DNA from: Conexibacter sp.
GTDB taxonomy: Bacteria; Actinomycetota; Thermoleophilia; Solirubrobacterales; 70-9
Length of the DNA: 45,581 nt
NCBI GenBank assembly: GCA_018263295.1
Contig: JADFCZ010000039.1
Location: forward strand, 1-45,581
Reading direction: 5' to 3'
This document shows, one piece after another, positions 7,328-14,646 of the stretch. A model generated the notes under the pieces. The model was not told where the DNA came from and did not search any database. It worked only from the letters and a program-made list of their open reading frames with translations. Made by a program: the position numbers and the translations under genes. Numbering within the stretch: position 1 is the stretch's first letter; every line of letters begins with the position of its first letter.

Positions 7328-9217
7328 TCAGCGGGTGATCTTAGACCCGCCGCCGGGGGCCAAGCCGTTGCTGATCACGCCGACGACGCGGCGAGCCAGA
7401 TCGGTCTCGTCTCCACCGCCGATCAGATCGCGCAGCTGCTCCAGCGTCTCCTCGACTCGGACGGGGTCCAGCGGCACCTCCCGGACGGCCCTGACGATCC
7501 GCGCCTCGGCTGTCGGCTCGGAGTGCTCGCCGTCGCCGAGGAGCTGCTCGTGGAGCTGCTCGCCGGGCCGCGGGGAGGTGAACTCGATCGCGATGTCGGC
7601 GTCCGGTTCGTAGCCGGCGAGCCGGATCATGTTCCGGGCGAGGTCGACGATCTTCACCGGCTCCCCCATCTCGAGGACGAAGACATCGCCGTCGCCGCCG
7701 AGGTCCGCGGCGCGGATCACGAGCTGGACCGCCTCCGGGATCGTCATGAAGTAGCGGGTCATCTCCGGGTGGGTGACCGTGACCGGGCCGCCGCGCTCGA
7801 TCTGGCTGCGGAAGATCGGCACGACGCTGCCGGAGGAGCCGAGGACGTTTCCGAAGCGGACCGAGACGAACCTGGTGTCCGGGTGCCTGGTGGCGGCGCT
7901 GCGGACGATCGACTCGGCCATCGCCTTCGACGCGCCCATCACCGTCCGCGGGTTGACCGCCTTGTCGGTCGAGATCAGGACGAACCGCTCGGCACCGGCG
8001 ACCGCGGCGGTCTCGGCGACGACCCGGGTGGCGATCGAGTTGTTGCGGACCGCCTCGAACGGGTTCGCCTCGACCAACGGCACGTGCTTGTAGGCGGCGG
8101 CGTGAAAGACGACGTCGGGCTTGAACCGCTGCATGACCTCGAGCATCCGCTCGCCGTCCTTGCAGTCGGCGAGGACCGCCTCGCAGCGCCCGAAGTGCCA
8201 CTCGGAGGTGAGCTCGCGGTCGATCTGGAAGAGGTTGTCCTCCGCCTGGTCGACGAGGACGAGCCGGCGGGGCCCGACGCGGGCGATCTGCCGGCAGAGC
8301 TCGGAGCCGATCGAGCCGCCGGCGCCGGTGACGAGCACGACCTTGTCGCGGAGATAGGCGCCGACGCGATCGAGCTCGATGACGACGGGGTCGCGGCCGA
8401 GCACGTCCTCGACCTGGACCTCGCGGAGCTGGCGGGTGAGCTGGACGCCGCCGCGCAGCAGCTCGAAGACGGTCGGCAGGGTCCGCACCCTGATGTCGCG
8501 CTCGCGGCAGGCGGAGACGACCTTGCCGCGGACGTCGCCGGGGGCCGAGGGGATCGCGATCACCACCTCGGCGGGCTTCTCGCGCTCGAGGATCGCGCCG
8601 AGCTCGTCGGTGCCGCCGAGAACCTTGAGCCCCGACAGGCGCATCCCACGCTTGCGGGGATCGTCGTCGACGAAGCCGACCGGGTTGCCGAGCTCGGGGT
8701 TGAGCCGGAGCTCGCGGACAACCATCTGCCCGCCGGAGCCGGCGCCGACGACGAGGACGTCGTCGTGCTTGCGCCGCTTGTGGCTGCGCATCCGGCGCTC
8801 GACGAAGTAGAAGCGGGCGATGCTGCGGGCGACGACGAGCAGCCCGAGGGTGAAGACGAAGTCGAAGATCATCACCGAGCGCGGCATCGGGCTCGAGAAC
8901 GGCTTGGCGATCACGAAGATCGCGATCAGCAGCGCCGAGGCGACCGCGCAGGCGCGCATCACCGACCAGATGTCGCCGAGGTTGAAGTAGCGCCACCACT
9001 TCTGGTGGAGCCCCATCAGCCCGAAGATCGCCGTCTTGCCGAGAGCAACGAAGACGATCGAGCCCGTGATCATCGTCATGTAGCGATCGGGGATCCCGCC
9101 CGGCTCGTCGATGAACCGGATCGCGAACGCGAGATAGAAGGCGATGGCAGCGAGGACCGCGTCCGCCGCAAGCTGGAAGATCCGGTGCCGGAGCACCGGC
9201 GCACGCAGGCGGTTCAT
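7328..9217 (-). CDS. Membrane-bound nucleotide-sugar 4,6-dehydratase (CapD/PglF/WbpM type)
   Basis: A 629-residue protein that probably converts a UDP-HexNAc to its 4-keto-6-deoxy form, an early step for amino- or deoxy-sugars. Four membrane spans fill residues 15-135. A CoA-binding-like Rossmann domain follows (VLVVGAGSGGQ near 154), then the catalytic SDR domain. Its NAD motif TGAGGSIG is at 297-304, STDKAVNP is at 416-423, and MGASK at 427-431 has Met in place of the usual SDR Tyr, as is known for this subfamily. It is the first gene of the operon. A TACCCT -10-like box ends 7 nt before the ATG, so the message may be leaderless. Confidence 0.92.
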   Translation of the reverse strand: MNRLRAPVLRHRIFQLAADAVLAAIAFYLAFAIRFIDEPGGIPDRYMTMITGSIVFVALGKTAIFGLMGLHQKWWRYFNLGDIWSVMRACAVASALLIAIFVIAKPFSSPMPRSVMIFDFVFTLGLLVVARSIARFYFVERRMRSHKRRKHDDVLVVGAGSGGQMVVRELRLNPELGNPVGFVDDDPRKRGMRLSGLKVLGGTDELGAILEREKPAEVVIAIPSAPGDVRGKVVSACRERDIRVRTLPTVFELLRGGVQLTRQLREVQVEDVLGRDPVVIELDRVGAYLRDKVVLVTGAGGSIGSELCRQIARVGPRRLVLVDQAEDNLFQIDRELTSEWHFGRCEAVLADCKDGERMLEVMQRFKPDVVFHAAAYKHVPLVEANPFEAVRNNSIATRVVAETAAVAGAERFVLISTDKAVNPRTVMGASKAMAESIVRSAATRHPDTRFVSVRFGNVLGSSGSVVPIFRSQIERGGPVTVTHPEMTRYFMTIPEAVQLVIRAADLGGDGDVFVLEMGEPVKIVDLARNMIRLAGYEPDADIAIEFTSPRPGEQLHEQLLGDGEHSEPTAEARIVRAVREVPLDPVRVEETLEQLRDLIGGGDETDLARRVVGVISNGLAPGGGSKITR

Positions 9218-9224
9218 CGGTCAA

Positions 9225-9234
9225 AGGGTAGAGT
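9225..9234. promoter_or_regulatory. Overlapping divergent -10 boxes
   Basis: The minus strand reads TACCCT (9230-9225), 7 nt before the dehydratase ATG. The plus strand reads TAGAGT (9229-9234), pointing toward the DedA gene. Both fit the TANNNT pattern of actinobacterial housekeeping promoters. No clear -35 is seen. If both work, polymerase binding for the two directions would be mutually exclusive. Confidence 0.45.
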
Positions 9235-9300
9235 CCCCGCCGAGCTCGCGCCATATCGGAAGCGGGCTCCGCAAGCCCCTCACCGCACCGCTGGACGCCG

Positions 9301-9954
9301 TTGCCGCCCCCGCTTCTCACCGCTTCCATCACCGATCCGATCGTCAACTTCGCCGTCGACGTGGTCGATGCGATCGGAGTCGTCGGCATCTTCATCCTGA
9401 TGACGTTCGAGAGCGCCTGCGTGCCGATCCCGAGCGAGGCGACGATGCTGTTCGCGGGCTTCGCCGTCAGCGACGGCGACATGACCCTGTTCGCCGCTGT
9501 CGCCGCCGGTGTGCTCGGCAACGTCCTCGGCTCCTGGATCGCCTGGGGCGTGGGTTACTACGGGCGCGAGGAGCTGCTCGAGAAGAACCGCCTCTTCCAC
9601 GTCAACCCCAAGCACCTCGAGACCGCCGACCGCTGGTTCCGCGACCACGGCGAGGCGACGGTGTTCTGGTGCCGGATGCTGCCGATCGTCCGCACCTTCA
9701 TCTCGCTTCCCGCCGGCGTCGCCGAGATGCCGTTCTGGCGGTTCACGATCTTCACCACGCTCGGCTGCATCCCCTGGGTGCTCGGGCTGACGCTGATCGG
9801 GCGCTCGGCCGGCGACAACTGGGACGAGTGGAAGGACAAGCTGCACTACGTCGACTACCTGGTCGCCGCCGTGATCGTGATCGCAGCGGCGTGGCTCCTG
9901 ATCCGGTACCTGCGCCGCCGCCGGGAGGCCCCCGCCGGCGGCGAAGGCGCCTGA
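9301..9954 (+). CDS. DedA family membrane protein
   Basis: A 217-residue integral membrane protein of the DedA/SNARE-associated family. Members act as lipid or undecaprenyl-phosphate transporters, or keep membrane energetics normal. The conserved re-entrant motif ESACVPIPSEATM occurs near residues 37-49. The second motif, with FWCRMLPIVRTFISLPAGV, is near 121-139 and carries the essential Arg residues of the family. The TTG at 9301 is the best start, because the next GTG would remove part of the first helix. The gene is 4 nt from an undecaprenyl-diphosphatase gene, which fits recycling of the C55 carrier. The exact substrate is inferred only. Confidence 0.9.
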   Translation: MPPPLLTASITDPIVNFAVDVVDAIGVVGIFILMTFESACVPIPSEATMLFAGFAVSDGDMTLFAAVAAGVLGNVLGSWIAWGVGYYGREELLEKNRLFHVNPKHLETADRWFRDHGEATVFWCRMLPIVRTFISLPAGVAEMPFWRFTIFTTLGCIPWVLGLTLIGRSAGDNWDEWKDKLHYVDYLVAAVIVIAAAWLLIRYLRRRREAPAGGEGA

Positions 9955-9958
9955 GCCG

Positions 9959-10771
9959 GTGGGCGCGGGCGGCGGTCTGACCACAGCCCGGGCGGCCTGC
10001 CTCGGCGCCGTCCAGGGGCCGACGGAGCTCCTCCCCGTATCGAGCTCGGCCCACCTGCGGATCGTGCCCTGGCTGCTCGGCTGGGACCTCGACGAGGTCA
10101 GCCCCGAGGACCGCAAGGCTTTCGAGGTCGCCGTCCACGGCGGCGCCGCGCTGGCGTTGCTGATCGGCCAGCGCCGGTTGATCGCCGACGAGCTCCGCCG
10201 GCTCGATGGCCGCCGCGTCGCCGTCATCGCCCTCTCCTTCCTTCCCGCGGTGGCGGTCGGGCTGGCGCTCGAGGAGCAGATCGACCGCCACCTCGGAGGA
10301 CCGCGTTCGACCGCCTTCGGCCTGATCGCAGGATCGGGCGCGATGGCGCTCACCGACCGCTGCCCGCAGGAACGGAACGCCGTCGAGGCGACGCCGGCCG
10401 ACGGCCTCGCGATCGGCTGCGCACAGGCGGCGGCCCTCGTTCCGGGCGTCTCCCGCAACGGGTCGACGCTCGCGGCCGCCCGGGCCCGCGGCTTCCGGCG
10501 CGCGCAGGCGAACCTGCTTTCGCGGACCGTCGCCCTGCCGGTGATCACCGCCGCGGCGGTGCGCAAGGCGGTGAAGCTGCGCCGCCGCGGCAACGTCGAT
10601 CCCGACCTCGCCCGCGCCGCGACGGTGGGCGTCGGCGCGGCCTTCGTCTCGACGCTCGCGTCGCAGGGACTGATCCGGCTGATCGAGCGCGACCGGAGCC
10701 TGCTCCCCTACGCGGCCTACCGGACCGGCCTCGCCGGGCTGATCCTCTGGAAGACGCGCGACCGCGGCTGA
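9959..10771 (+). CDS. uppP: Undecaprenyl-diphosphatase (BacA/UppP family)
   Basis: Removes a phosphate from undecaprenyl diphosphate to regenerate the lipid carrier for peptidoglycan and polysaccharide export. It is 270 residues and highly hydrophobic. The first signature, GAVQGPTELLPVSSSAHL (residues 16-33), contains the catalytic QGxTE with Glu23. The second, PGVSRNGSTL, contains the conserved Arg. Both fit the family consensus (GxxQGxTEFLPxSSSGHL and PGxSRSG). The start is GTG at 9959, 4 nt after the DedA stop. Pairing with DedA and nearby flippase, Wzy and RodA genes makes a C55-carrier role coherent. Confidence 0.93.
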   Translation: MGAGGGLTTARAACLGAVQGPTELLPVSSSAHLRIVPWLLGWDLDEVSPEDRKAFEVAVHGGAALALLIGQRRLIADELRRLDGRRVAVIALSFLPAVAVGLALEEQIDRHLGGPRSTAFGLIAGSGAMALTDRCPQERNAVEATPADGLAIGCAQAAALVPGVSRNGSTLAAARARGFRRAQANLLSRTVALPVITAAAVRKAVKLRRRGNVDPDLARAATVGVGAAFVSTLASQGLIRLIERDRSLLPYAAYRTGLAGLILWKTRDRG

Positions 10772-10801
10772 CCGGCGGGTGCGGTTGAATCAGCCGCGCC
10801 G

Positions 10802-11803
10802 ATGAGCCAGGACGCATACACCCAGGCGGGGGTCAGCCAGAGCGGGGCCGACGCCTCGGTCGCCGCGCTCGTCGCGCACCTCTCGCGGATCGAGACCGGC
10901 AAGCCGTCGCGGGTCGTCCCGCTCCCCGGCCACTACGCCAGCGTCCTCCGCCTCGACGAGACGACCGGCATCGCCTTCGGGACCGACGGGGTCGGGACGA
11001 AGATGGTCGTCGCCGAGCAGCTCGGCCGCTTCGAGACGATCGGCATCGACTGCATCGCGATGAACGTCAACGACCTCGTCTGCGTCGGCGCCGAGCCGAT
11101 CGCCCTGGTCGACTTCATCCTCTGCCGGACCGCCGACCCCGAGCAGTGCGGCGCGATCGGCGAGGGGCTCCGCCGCGGCGCCGAGCTGGCCGGGATCGAG
11201 ATCCCCGGCGGCGAGATCGCCCAGGTCGGCGACGTGGTCAAAGGCCTCGAGCTCGCCGGCAGCGCGATCGGGGTCGTCCCGCTCGACGGCATCGTCACCG
11301 GCGCCGCGATCGCCCCGGGCGACGCGGTGATCGGCCTGCCCTCCTCCGGCCTCCACTCCAACGGCTACACGCTGGCACGCCGGGTCCTCGCGGACGTCCC
11401 GCTCGACGACGGCCGCCTCGGCCGCCCGCTCGGCGAGGTCCTGCTCGAGCCGACCGAGATCTACGTCCGGCCGGTCCTCGAGCTGCTCGCCTCCGACGTC
11501 AACGTGCGCGGGCTCGCCCACATCACCGGCGACGGGCTCAACAACCTGCTCCGGCTCGGCGACGGGGTCGGCTACGCGATCGACGATCCGCTGCCGCCGC
11601 AACCCGTCTTCGACCTGATCGCCGAACACGGCGGGATCGACGACGAGGAGATGCACGAGGTCTTCAACATGGGCTGCGGGTTCTGCGCGATCGTGCCCGA
11701 GGCCGACCTCGATGGTGCGCTGGACCTGCTCCGCGCCCACTATCCGGACGCGCGCCGGGTCGGCATCGTGACCGGCCACGCCGGCGTCGTCACCAGGGGC
11801 TGA
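10802..11803 (+). CDS. purM: Phosphoribosylformylglycinamidine cyclo-ligase
   Basis: AIR synthetase of purine biosynthesis: it closes the imidazole ring of FGAM using ATP in the cytoplasm. It is 333 residues, close to the usual length. Landmarks are the N-terminal YTQAGVSQSGAD, GTDGVGTK at 60-67, DCIAMNVNDLVCVGAEP, GLPSSGLHSNGYTLAR and the C-terminal FNMGCGFCAIVPE, all characteristic of PurM. The start is ATG at 10802. A TTGAAT sequence at 10785-10790 may be its -10 box, which would give an almost leaderless message. The other purine genes are not in the window. It is convergent with the DsbA-like gene. Confidence 0.97.
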   Translation: MSQDAYTQAGVSQSGADASVAALVAHLSRIETGKPSRVVPLPGHYASVLRLDETTGIAFGTDGVGTKMVVAEQLGRFETIGIDCIAMNVNDLVCVGAEPIALVDFILCRTADPEQCGAIGEGLRRGAELAGIEIPGGEIAQVGDVVKGLELAGSAIGVVPLDGIVTGAAIAPGDAVIGLPSSGLHSNGYTLARRVLADVPLDDGRLGRPLGEVLLEPTEIYVRPVLELLASDVNVRGLAHITGDGLNNLLRLGDGVGYAIDDPLPPQPVFDLIAEHGGIDDEEMHEVFNMGCGFCAIVPEADLDGALDLLRAHYPDARRVGIVTGHAGVVTRG

Positions 11804-11810
11804 GCGGCAA

Positions 11811-11825
11811 CCGAACGGTGTTCGG
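11811..11825. terminator. Small hairpin between convergent genes
   Basis: CCGAAC, loop GGT, GTTCGG: a perfect 6-bp stem in the 48-bp gap between purM and the DsbA-like gene. No T-run is present on either side. It could end transcription from both directions but is weak. Confidence 0.35.
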
Positions 11826-11851
11826 AGTCGTCAGGTCCCCACAAGCCCTGC

Positions 11852-12700
11852 CTATACCCGCTTCCACAGGTTTCCAGTCATGACCGTCGTCGGTTCGACC
11901 GTCCCCTCGCAGGCGAGCCGCCACAGCTCGGCCTCCGTCTCCGCGCGGGAGTGCCCGGTGACCTCCTCCACCTCCCGCGTCGCGGAGGACCCGAAGCGGT
12001 CGAGGACGGCCAGCGCGTCCGGCGCCGGCCCCCCCGGATCGCCGGCGCCCGAGGCCGTCGCGGCCTCCGCGTAGAGCTCGTAGGGCTGCCAGCCGTAGAC
12101 GCCGCGGCGGGTCCCGTCGGCGCCGACGAACGTCAGCGATGGGAACGTCACCCGCTCGATCGGGCCGGTACAACCGGTCGCGTTCTCGGCGACCGCCTGC
12201 GACGGGATCCGCCGCGCCTCCTCGAGCTGGTCGGCGAGGCGCTCGAGGATCGCGTCCGAGCGGAAGTCGATCTCGAACCGCGCCGGATCGATTCCCTCCG
12301 CCTCCAGCTCGCCGGCGAGTGCGAGCAGCTCGGAGACGCGGTCGAGCCGGCGGCGACCGAACATCAGGCCCTCGCGGATCCGCCGCAACAGCAGCTCAGC
12401 GGCCGGCTTGCCCTGCTCGCCGGCGGCGATCACGGCCTGGCACGGCGGGTAGCTGGATTCGATTCCGCCCTGCGACCAGAGCCGCGGGTCGAAGGGCATC
12501 CCCGACTCGACCGCCACGTTCGGCCACACCCGGCCGTAGCGGGCGCGCTGCATCGGACCGACCTCGCGGACCATCCCGCCCATCACCCAGCGCCAGTCGA
12601 GCCGGTCGCCGAACTCCCACTCCAGCCGCCGCAGCTTCGGCTCCGATGCCCACGACCAGGCGCAGGCGGGGTCGGTTACGACCCTGACCTCAACGGCCAT
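11852..12700 (-). CDS. DsbA-family (FrnE-like) thioredoxin-fold protein with a single active-site Cys
   Basis: A 282-residue cytoplasmic-looking protein with no signal peptide. The N-terminus VRVVTDPACAWSWASEP matches the start of DsbA/FrnE-like oxidoreductases, but the usual CxxC is CAWS, so only the first Cys remains. Family features continue with a helical insert (residues 60-160) and the cis-Pro loop region VTFPSLTFVG near 185-194. The C-terminal 70 residues look like a helical extension. Single-Cys forms can act as isomerase- or glutathione-type enzymes or bind ligands, so the activity is uncertain. It is divergent from a kinase gene. Confidence 0.72.
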   Translation of the reverse strand: MAVEVRVVTDPACAWSWASEPKLRRLEWEFGDRLDWRWVMGGMVREVGPMQRARYGRVWPNVAVESGMPFDPRLWSQGGIESSYPPCQAVIAAGEQGKPAAELLLRRIREGLMFGRRRLDRVSELLALAGELEAEGIDPARFEIDFRSDAILERLADQLEEARRIPSQAVAENATGCTGPIERVTFPSLTFVGADGTRRGVYGWQPYELYAEAATASGAGDPGGPAPDALAVLDRFGSSATREVEEVTGHSRAETEAELWRLACEGTVEPTTVMTGNLWKRV

Positions 12701-12853
12701 TCGGGGCTGCTTCGGTGGTGTCGATCGTGCCCATTACGCAATCGTTCGTGTCGCCGGTCCCGCTTTTCGCGCCGCGAGCGGGGCATTGGGCCAAAATACC
12801 CGGGTCATGGTCTCCCCCGCCCTCGTTTCGGCGACCGCCCCTTGAACAGCACG

Positions 12854-14326
12854 ATGATCGGATCGATGCTCTCCGGGCGCTACCGCCTGGAATCGAAGCT
12901 CGGCAGCGGCGGGATGTCGACCGTGTACCTGGCGGTCGACGAGACGCTCGGGCGGCACGTCGCGATCAAGGTGCTGCACGGCGAGATCTCCGACGACGAG
13001 GATCAGCTCGAGCGCTTCCGTCGCGAGGCGCGGGCCGTCGCCCAACTCTCGCACCCCAACCTCGTCGGGGTGATCGACGCCGGCGAGGAGGGCGGCCGGC
13101 CGTTCATCGTCTTCGAGTACGTCCCCGGCCAGACGCTGAAGCAGCGGATCTCGAGCGAGGGCCGGCTGCCGCTCGACGAGGCGACCGCCTACGCCATCGA
13201 GATCGGCCGCGGGCTCCAGGCCGCCCACCAGGCGCGCCTCGTCCACCGCGACGTCAAGCCGCAGAACGTCCTGATCGATCCCGAGGGGCGGGCGAAGATC
13301 ACCGACTTCGGGATCGCGCTGTCGCTCGAGGCCCACGGGCTGACCGCGACCGGCCGCGTCCTCGGCACCACCGACTACGTCTCCCCCGAGCAGGCGATGG
13401 GGAAGGAGATCGACGCGCGGACCGACGTCTATTCGCTCGGGATCCTGCTCTACGAGATGCTGACCGGCGAGGTCCCGTTCAAGGCGGAGACCCAGGTCGG
13501 CGTCGCGATGAAGCACGTCAACGAGATGGTGCCGAACGTCCAGCGGCGGCGCCCCGACGCCTCGGCGGTCCTCGCGGCGGCGGTCGAGCGGGCGACGGCC
13601 AAGGAGCCCAAGGACCGTTACCGCGACATGAACGAGTTCCTCGGCGACCTCGAGCACGCGCTCGAGGTCGAGGTCGCCCGCGCCGGCGGCGCGACGGGCG
13701 AGGCGACCTCAGTCCTCGACTCGGTGCCCGAGAAGCGCCGCCGGGTCCTGACCCGGCGGCGGATCTCCTGGGCCGGGGTCCTGCTGCTCGTCGCCGCGGC
13801 GGCGACCGCGATCGCGATCGCCGCCTTCAGCGGGAACGAGGGTCCGTCGAAGGAGCCTCCGCCCGACAGCACGACGAGCGACGTGATCGAGATCCAGTCG
13901 GCGACGGACTTCGATCCCACCAGTTCCGGCGGCGACGACGAGGAGCACTCCGAGGAGACGGGCCTGGCCTTCGACGGCATCCCCTCGACCGGCTGGAGCA
14001 CCGAGAACTACACGGCGGGCCTGGAGGGCGCCGCCAAGGACGGCGTCGGCCTCTACGTCGACGCGGGGACCTCCGTCACGCCGAGCCAGATGGGGCTGGA
14101 GACCGGTGGCGGCGGCTGGACCTTCGAGGTCTACGGCTCGAACCTGAAGTCCCCGCCGACCGACATCGCGGGCTGGGGCGATCCGCTGACGAGCGAGCTG
14201 ACGGCCGAGTCGAAGCAGGTGGTCGACCTCGACACGAGCGAGCCGAACCGGTTCTTCCTGATCTGGATCACCAGCGTCGAGGCGGGCGAGCCGGCGGAGA
14301 TCTTCGACGTCCGGCTGCTGGGCTGA
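12854..14326 (+). CDS. Membrane Ser/Thr protein kinase with discoidin-like outer domain
   Basis: A Hanks-type kinase of 490 residues from the ATG at 12854; a TTG at 12842 is an alternative start and neither has a clear ribosome-binding site. Kinase landmarks are the glycine loop LGSGGMSTV (16-24), Lys39, HRDVKPQN (131-138) and DFG (151-153). One membrane span lies near residues 300-325. The outer region has an acidic linker and a beta-rich domain with the pattern FDGIPSTGWSTENY and VGLYVDAG. This resembles the galactose-binding/discoidin-like tail seen on some actinobacterial MurJ proteins and kinases. It is not part of the pknB operon. The gene is followed 12 nt later by hairpin element C. 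The signal sensed is unknown. Confidence 0.88.
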   Translation: MIGSMLSGRYRLESKLGSGGMSTVYLAVDETLGRHVAIKVLHGEISDDEDQLERFRREARAVAQLSHPNLVGVIDAGEEGGRPFIVFEYVPGQTLKQRISSEGRLPLDEATAYAIEIGRGLQAAHQARLVHRDVKPQNVLIDPEGRAKITDFGIALSLEAHGLTATGRVLGTTDYVSPEQAMGKEIDARTDVYSLGILLYEMLTGEVPFKAETQVGVAMKHVNEMVPNVQRRRPDASAVLAAAVERATAKEPKDRYRDMNEFLGDLEHALEVEVARAGGATGEATSVLDSVPEKRRRVLTRRRISWAGVLLLVAAAATAIAIAAFSGNEGPSKEPPPDSTTSDVIEIQSATDFDPTSSGGDDEEHSEETGLAFDGIPSTGWSTENYTAGLEGAAKDGVGLYVDAGTSVTPSQMGLETGGGGWTFEVYGSNLKSPPTDIAGWGDPLTSELTAESKQVVDLDTSEPNRFFLIWITSVEAGEPAEIFDVRLLG

Positions 14327-14338
14327 TCCCGTCCCCAC

Positions 14339-14426
14339 GGCCCGGGGGAGGGGATCACCGGCGGGACCTATTGCAGCTGGGATTCTTGATGAGCGCGGTC
14401 CCTCCGGCGCTCCCCTCCCCCGGGCC
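14339..14426 (+). repeat. Hairpin repeat element, copy C (30-28-30)
   Basis: Arms are 14339-14368 and 14397-14426, and the loop is 14369-14396. In kinase-mRNA sense the loop begins TATTGCAGC, has CTTGATG and ends GCGC, as in copies A and B. The arms differ at many positions from those of A and B, yet pair with each other at 27 of 30 positions plus one G-U. The 5 bp closing the loop (GGACC/GGTCC) are shared by all three copies. It begins 12 nt after the stop codon of the kinase gene. Confidence 0.85.
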
Positions 14427-14473
14427 TCCCGCGCCGGCCGGCGAGCGCCGCGGACGCCGGATCTGCTGAGAGC

Positions 14474-14512
14474 GGGTGCAATTCCTCGGTCCCGGGCCGA
14501 GTAATCGCACCC
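14474..14512. other. Hairpin with symmetric internal loop
   Basis: GGGTGC pairs with GCACCC (6 bp), then there is a 5x5 internal loop (AATTC/TAATC), then CTCGG pairs with CCGAG around a 7-nt loop. It lies between hairpin copies C and B in the gap between two convergent genes. Nothing else is seen in 14427-14546. Confidence 0.45.
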
Positions 14513-14546
14513 AATTCGGCCTGCTCGCGTGGCGGCGGTGCGGAGA

Positions 14547-14634
14547 GGCCGGGGGCCGGGGTGCCCGATCCGGACCGCGCACATCAAGCTTCCCAGCTGC
14601 AATAGGTCCGGATCGGGTGCCGCGGCCCCCGGCC
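14547..14634 (-). repeat. Hairpin repeat element, copy B (30-28-30)
   Basis: Arms are 14547-14576 and 14605-14634, and the loop is 14577-14604. The left arm is identical to that of copy A 12 kb away. The right arm differs by one base, leaving one mismatch. The loop differs from copy A at three of 28 positions. On the minus strand it begins 12 nt after the ddl stop codon. Copies B and C face each other in the same 320-bp gap. Confidence 0.85.
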
Positions 14635-14646
14635 GGCGTCTCGGCA

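Noticed and set aside
11951-12853. N-terminal extension of the discoidin-like kinase
   Set aside because: It is antisense to the DsbA-like gene and lacks any domain. The kinase starts naturally at 12854.
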